DNA of 64,000 nt from Capitella teleta. Taxonomy: Eukaryota > Annelida > Polychaeta > Capitellidae. The position numbers and the translations under genes are program-made. The notes below the pieces were generated by a model, which did no database searches, had not been told where the DNA came from, and was given only the letters and a program-made list of their open reading frames with translations. The first letter of the stretch is position 1, and the number at the start of each line of letters is the position of its first letter. Of this stretch, positions 58,106 to 64,000 are shown piece by piece. The DNA lies in the NCBI GenBank assembly GCA_000328365.1, contig KB308479.1, forward strand, positions 473,998 to 537,997, in the 5' to 3' direction.

Positions 58106-60412
58106 ATGAAGTGGGTCGCGTCGCTGAAGCGTAAGTGACAAGACAGCAATCCACTTGTTTTGTTGACCTTGACAGAAGTCAACGCAGGTGTATATGCAAC
58201 CGGCCTTCATCTCTCGTGTATTACCTGTATGCGAAATACGGTCAGCTAAGGCTCTTCACGTGCTCTAGCTGCTCGCCTGTATAATAACACAACTGTGAAA
58301 ACTACTTTTATTTCTTAAAAGTAAAATTCAGAATGGACCAAGTTAGCAATGGAGAGGCTCTCACAGGGGAGTGTGAAAGTATGGTGGAAAACTGAGTTTG
58401 TTTATTAAGTAGTGTTGTCCTTTCTTGCAGATAACGTGGTCAAAATGGACTCACACCCTTTTGGCTTCACCGTTCGGCAACTGTCGGCCCAAGAGACCAT
58501 CGCTGATCTTCAGCAGTTTCACGGTGCCAACATCCTCATCCACGCTTCCATCATCAAGTCAGAGGTCAAACTGACGCAGAGCAACTTTGAACAGGCCCTC
58601 CGCAAATTGGTTGACTTCCAACCGACCCTCAGAATGAAGATTGCTTCTTCCGTTAGCCAGGATTGCAGGAGTTCATTGACCCGGCGCTTCGAAGAAATGA
58701 CTCCAGTGCATATTGACTTTATGCTGCATTTGTCAGATAAACGCGATTCGTGGATTCGATTGGTCGAGGACGAGATGGCGACCGCTTTCAACAGCCAGAC
58801 TGGACCATTATGGAAGGTCATGTACGTCGAGATGCCACCACCAGCACAGCACAGCAATGGAAACGGATCGCTCAACTACGGCACTCTGCAGAGCCAAGCA
58901 GCAAGTGAATCCCACATCACGATCCATTCGGGACCAACCAGCTTCATCAGCATGTCGACCGCTCCACCCGAGCCGCAGTTGTCATACAACCATGAAGGGG
59001 TGCTTATATTCAAAATACACCACGCCATTGCGGATGGTGTAAGTATGATGAGTCTCATACAAGACCAGTTCCTACATATCCTCAAAGGTCTCTTAACCAG
59101 TGGATCACTCCCCAGCTTTTCCATCCCTAGCCACATCATGCCAGCTGCTGATTCAGCATTCAAGAACCCAAAACTGACTGGGAAATACCTCCGAATCATC
59201 AACTATGAAAACGCGATTTCCGCAAGAACTCTCAAACCACCTGTGCAAGGCGTTCACCCGCCTCCTGTGCCTCTGATCGGCAGTCCCACTGGTTTGGTTG
59301 CTACCCCAAGAAACACAGCTAAAGTCTGGTGCTATAAACTCCCACGTGCCCTTGGTAAGGCCATCAAGGATACTTGTCAACGGTATCGCGTCACGTTGGA
59401 AGACACTCTGATCTTCGGGGCATGCCATGCTCTGGCTTTCAACACTGATGGGGGGAATATGAAGCTCCCGGGTGACTCAGTGCTGTGCTCCCATGCTACA
59501 GATCTGCGACAATTTCAACGAAAGCATGGCAACGTCCACCCGCTTGGAATGTGGAAAGGCTACGATGTCAAACGCTTCAAAGTAAAGGAACATTCCAACA
59601 TTTCCACGTCTGACAAGTTTTGGAAAGCTGTCGGCAAGTTCGCTAGCAGCCAGTCTGGAGCTCGGCGACCTTGGTCCTCCACACGTGTCTATCAGGATCT
59701 ACTGGAGGTGGTCCAAGCCAACGCAAACGTGCGACCAGTGGCCGAAATGTACAAGTCCCACATGGAGATATCCGTCTTCCACAAAGAAGCTCAATCCGAC
59801 AGAATCCCTTCGGACTACGCATCACAAGGACCTCTCACGCAGACACCAAACGCCAACTGGGTCAATCTGGCTGAGCAGTACGTGTTCTGCTCAGTTAGTG
59901 ACCTGAGCAATTCACCGATGTCTCTCAGCTTTGTGTTCTACGGCGAAAGGGCTTACTGCAATGTAACGTACAACAGCCATTGGCTTTCTGAGGACTTTAT
60001 CAAGGCATTCGTTATTGCTCATACCAGGATCATGACCAGAGTCGTAAGTTGCTGTTTAATTCAATCAATATTCTTAAATCCTGTCACTGGTATTAAAATA
60101 ATTATTTGTTATCTCCAAGCTTCATATATTCAGTGTTTGTCTTTTTTAACGACGTGGGTGGCAAGCACTTATCCATTTCAAATACTTTGTCTATTTAATA
60201 TTAATGGGGACACGACGCACCCTTTACCGAACTGTACCCTCGATCACGGAGTCTCATCGATGCCTGTCAATGACACATCGCCCACGGTTCATTTGTGAAT
60301 TGATTAATTTGTGTAATTTCAGACTCTCACCGGATCTGGTCACTCGCTCCAGAAGAACAAGATTTCAAAGAAAATTGTCGCGGTACAGAGAGCAAAAAAT
60401 TTGAAACGATAA
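58106..60412 (+). CDS. CoA-dependent acyltransferase-like protein with HHxxxDG motif, 575 aa
   Basis: Probably transfers an acyl group by the mechanism of the chloramphenicol-acetyltransferase fold (condensation domains, PapA, wax-ester synthases, BAHD enzymes); substrate unknown. Exons are 58106-58130, 58431-60043 and 60323-60412, in phase, 1728 nt. The catalytic HHAIADG lies at about residues 205-211, inside FKIHHAIADGVSMM. Later blocks are KVWCYKLPRALGKAIKDTC and, near the end, SPMSLSFVFYGERAYCNVTY, where such enzymes have a structural DFGWG-type segment that is not conserved here. There is no signal peptide or clear membrane segment. The ATG in exon 1 (MKWVASLK) was chosen because it joins in frame; the Met at 58446 is an alternative. 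AATAAA lies at 60748-60753. Confidence 0.8.
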
Positions 60413-63400
60413 TCATGATAGCTCGCATAATAATTATATCTAAGCTATCAAGCAGTTTGTTCCCATTATTAATTCATTGTTAACTTTTATTATGTTTTAT
60501 GTTTATTGTGGCAATATTAACAAAACGTGTATCCACTGGGTAACACAGATATCAATCCCAGCATGTGTCATGCAGGTATCAGTATATGTATATGTTATTC
60601 AATTAAACACAAAATAAGCTACGCATTTAATTACGTAATCCCTGTTATTTGATGTCATTTAACTGAATGTTCAATTTTTTTTTTCTAACAAGCACATAAA
60701 AGGTCACTAATGTCTGGTGCTTCAGAGGGGAAGGAGATTTTTGATTAAATAAATACTTGACTATTATTTGAAGCATCTAGGTCAAGATTACGCAAGTTTC
60801 TTCGTTGAATACTTTCACTCACGTTTGCGAATGAGGTCATGAAGACATTCTTTATCAACGGAGACCCAAGATGATGTAATAAGTCATAACACTCAAGGCA
60901 TGTGTTTGCCCTATACCTGGCTGAGAAATGCCCGAAAATCGCAGTTAACACGGTTATATCTTTTTACTTCAGAGAGTGACAGCTTAAGGACCGACCGGTC
61001 TTTTACTAAACTTGACAACCTATAATAGATACACTACATATACTACATTTACTCAATCTTTGTTTAATTATGCTTAGCAAAATGTAGTACATGGTGATCG
61101 GGAACCTATTCAATAATTAAATAACACTTGAGTAGAGATTTCAAGCTATATGTAAAGCCATATATGGTATACATATCACCTAAACCACATGCAAAGCTTC
61201 GTGGCATTACTGCCATGCCTGTCTTAACCTTTGCTTTTAACCTTTTGCTTTTAACTTTCTTTGCTTTTTCTTCTTATTGTGGGTCCGCGATAGAGCATGT
61301 TAGCGCGCTCGCTTAGCATGCAGAGGGTCGTGGATTAATCGAATTTTTCGGCCCGAAAACCCTCATGTTCATTGTTCAACACAATATGACACATTGCACA
61401 ATGTCGAAAAGTGGCACCTTGTTAGACGAAAATGGTTTTGCCATCGCCTACGCCTAAGTGTGTGCTCCGTTGTTAATGTCCGATTGTGATCATGGCCCGC
61501 TGAGGGCTCACGTGTCACCTCGGGGGTCCTATAACCAGGGAAAATATACGAACTGCATATAGAAGCCAATATACAAGTGACTCAATTTTTATTTTTATTA
61601 GCACTCACTCTGTGTGAGAACGTTAGAACACTATACTAATGAATTCATCTATGTTGAACGCTGCAAGGACTTCCAATGTCGGTCACTCAGTTGGATTCAA
61701 TTCAGGGGGCTTAAAGGGAAATGTGTCCTATTTAAATATAGAAGGCGGCTCCGCTGACACGCAACTCACCAGAAGAGAACCCATAGAAGAAACACGTCGA
61801 AACATACAATGCGAGTGAGGCGAGTTTGTATTCTAATGCCTCTGCTCGTGTTTCGACATCACCTTCATTACAGAGGGAAGTATCGGTTGCACCTTGTCCG
61901 ATAACCGTTGCGCTAAGAGTTGAATCTTCAACTTTGCTTACTGTTCCTTGTGATAGCATCGGTTTTGAGGATTGCGTTAATGCATGTCATCATGAGCCAC
62001 AATGCGTCTTGCTTTGTAACCCATTTTGCTTGTGTGTTTTTCAAGATAGCAGCGTTGTTTCCATTGCGTTTATTCAGAATGTTTTATTGAATAAGCAATT
62101 GTCATAACTTTAAATAATTTGATAATTCCCAATTAACTTTTCTTCTCAAGCTCCAGAAAAGTCATCAAATCCGTGCGCTCTGAATTAAAAATAACAACAC
62201 GGCAGGCCACACATAAAGATATGCTCGAAAATTCCAAAAGTAAAAGCAAAATATGAACTCATTATTGTTCCGAAGTGCATCTATATTGTGATTTCTTGTG
62301 CTAATCGCGGAATTTACCTGAATGAAAACGTTTTCCTCGCTGTTTGAATTCTGCTAATTGATACATGTACTTAAGCCTACTTCAAAGTGCGATGACTTCG
62401 ACTGTTTTACTGAGCTGATTAAAGCTTATTCAAATGAGGAAAAATACTCTGTTACACGATTCCACCGCTGTTTGCTTTACAGGGACGGAAAAATGGGGAA
62501 AAAGAGGAAAAATACGAAAGGAGAGGCATACAGTTTGGGAACTGTCCTCATTTTTGAACCGTCTGTATGTCCTTGACTGCTTCCAGATTGAAATTCATTG
62601 TTTCGTGCAACGAATGCTGTCACTCTCCTCACAAATATTGACATTGAAATGCGATTATCAGATAATGGACAGCGTATTTTTAAAGTAATATTCAAATATT
62701 TATATCAGTGACTTTGCCGACTAAATAATTAATTTAGCTCTTACTTAACATTGCAATATCACCGAATATTTATTTCATCTTCTACACATCTGGACTGGTA
62801 GTAAAACTATTTTTCGTCAAATTCTATCTTGGGATTAAAGGTTGTTTTGCGGAACTGAAATAGCGATTTCCTATCCCACGTATGGGAAAAGCGAGGTTAA
62901 GAGAAACATGGAAGGCAGCGATGCGGGAAGATTAGGCCATGTGTGAGAGAGGATAACGTCAGATTTACTTCAAGATGGTGAAAGGTAAGTACATATAATA
63001 ATATATATTTAAGTCCACTTATGTTTCGTTATGAATTACCGGTTGAGTCATGAGACGTCAATGAAGAATAGTGTGAGCCGTCAGCTTAAACGCCTGCATG
63101 AGTGCCGGGCAATATGTTTCGAGATACTTTTAAACAAGTACTTATAAGTTATATGTGACTATATATTACATTAATGAATAGTTGGTAAATATTGCACGTA
63201 CTGAACTGGCTTTGCGACGGGAGATCTTTGGGACTGGAGCCTGCAGGTGTTAAGACCAGATATACAGAAACATTGTCTAACAAAATAATATATGTACGAT
63301 TTAATGTTATATTATACGAGAAGCACAATAATAAGCCCATCTACACAGGAAATCCATGTCTAGATATTCTTCATGGTATTTTTATTGGTCTTTATCATGA

Positions 63401-64000
63401 AGTAAGTTCACCAAACACTCCTAGAACCAATCAATGAGGGCTAGTTAGTAGTTTGATCTTGAAAAGATATACAATATATAGTTTTACAACTTATTGTGAT
63501 ATATTACGCCGTTGAAAACACGGTTTAAATAACCTTAAAGCATATTTATTTGAGGACCTCAGATTTAAGGTTTTCAGATCAATAATAAAAATGTCTTTCC
63601 TCTCCCACATTTTGACCTTCAGTTTGGAAATGCTCGGTCCGTAGTTAATTGTACTCTGACGTGATAAGGAGGTACTCGAGAGATAAATTTACAAAGAGCG
63701 TGAAACGTAGCCATGCCTCTTATAAAAGAACAATCATCGGACTTTTGATCATTCGGAGTAGGATACCTGGTCTAATCACCCGTAATTACAGTGCAGTCTA
63801 GGTAGGTTAACTAAGTAACTGACTTTCAAATTAATTTCACATTCAAAGGTAACTCAATTCGGACGACATTAAGTGATTAACAAAGCAAAATAAATATAGT
63901 TCAACATTCGTTGAGCATATGGCCATTTACTAGAACAATTTAACTACAAGAATGAAAAGTGCATATCTATTCCATGTACACAAAAATCGGTACGCATGAT
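60413..64000. other. Right-hand intergenic region, no firm gene
   Basis: ORFs here are short, on both strands, and lack domains. Two things stand out: a tRNA-Ala-like relic at 61278-61350, and a possible first coding exon at 62974-62983 (ATGGTGAAAG followed by GTAAGTAC), whose gene would lie to the right of the window. Confidence 0.5.
61278..61350 (+). pseudogene. Degenerate tRNA-Ala(AGC)-like sequence
   Basis: GCGCTCGCTTAGCATGCAGA resembles the anticodon arm of tRNA-Ala (anticodon AGC), with an A-box-like GATAGAGCATGTTAGCGC before it and a decayed B box (GTGGATTAATC) after. The acceptor stem does not pair well, so it is not a working tRNA gene; it may be the head of a second SINE family. 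Confidence 0.35.

Noticed and set aside
61826-62107. 93-codon Cys-rich plus ORF
   Set aside because: No regular cysteine spacing, signal peptide or splice context; likely chance.

Overview
The window is animal nuclear DNA. It has many short, GT-AG-spliced exons, basement-membrane collagen genes, an RB1 homologue, a tRNA-derived SINE family, non-LTR retrotransposon fragments and several classes of DNA-transposon relic. The collagen introns are mostly 45-130 bp, so the genome is fairly compact. I read it as an invertebrate (sponge-, cnidarian- or invertebrate-deuterostome-like) and cannot name the species. One 51-base run of N marks an assembly gap at 34679-34729.

Layout. (1) 54-24272: a head-to-head collagen IV pair. 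The minus-strand gene is alpha-1-like and runs off the left edge. The plus-strand gene is alpha-2-like and complete (48 exons, 1763 aa, ending in a 12-cysteine NC1 domain). The two start codons are 721 bp apart, the arrangement known for vertebrate COL4A1/COL4A2. (2) 25297-30586, minus: an RB1-like pocket protein in 23 exons, first exon not found. (3) 30587-39319: repeat-rich intergenic DNA with a Tigger/pogo-like MITE, a LINE with a SINE inserted in it, a Tigger transposase fragment, and a few orphan coding-like exons. (4) 39320-40856, plus: a GPI mannosyltransferase 4 (PIGZ/SMP3) gene, convergent with (5) 41565-46046, minus: an arrestin-fold gene with 10 exons. (6) 46299-54284, plus: CPSF4 (CPSF30), divergent from the arrestin gene with 252 bp between start codons; its 6-kb fifth intron is packed with SINE and LINE pieces and unidentified minus-strand ORFs. 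(7) 58106-60412, plus: a three-exon acyltransferase with an HHxxxDG active-site motif, whose first exon exists in an exact 123-bp second copy 976 bp upstream, inside a broken SINE. (8) 60413-64000: no gene I can support, apart from one possible 5' mini-exon.

How the genes relate. The two collagen chains co-assemble into one heterotrimeric network, so the shared 5' region probably co-regulates them. The other genes (cell cycle, GPI anchor synthesis, mRNA 3'-end processing, arrestin-like trafficking, lipid or secondary acyl transfer) show no common pathway. All gene models were built by hand from splice signals and reading phase; every complete model sums to a multiple of three.
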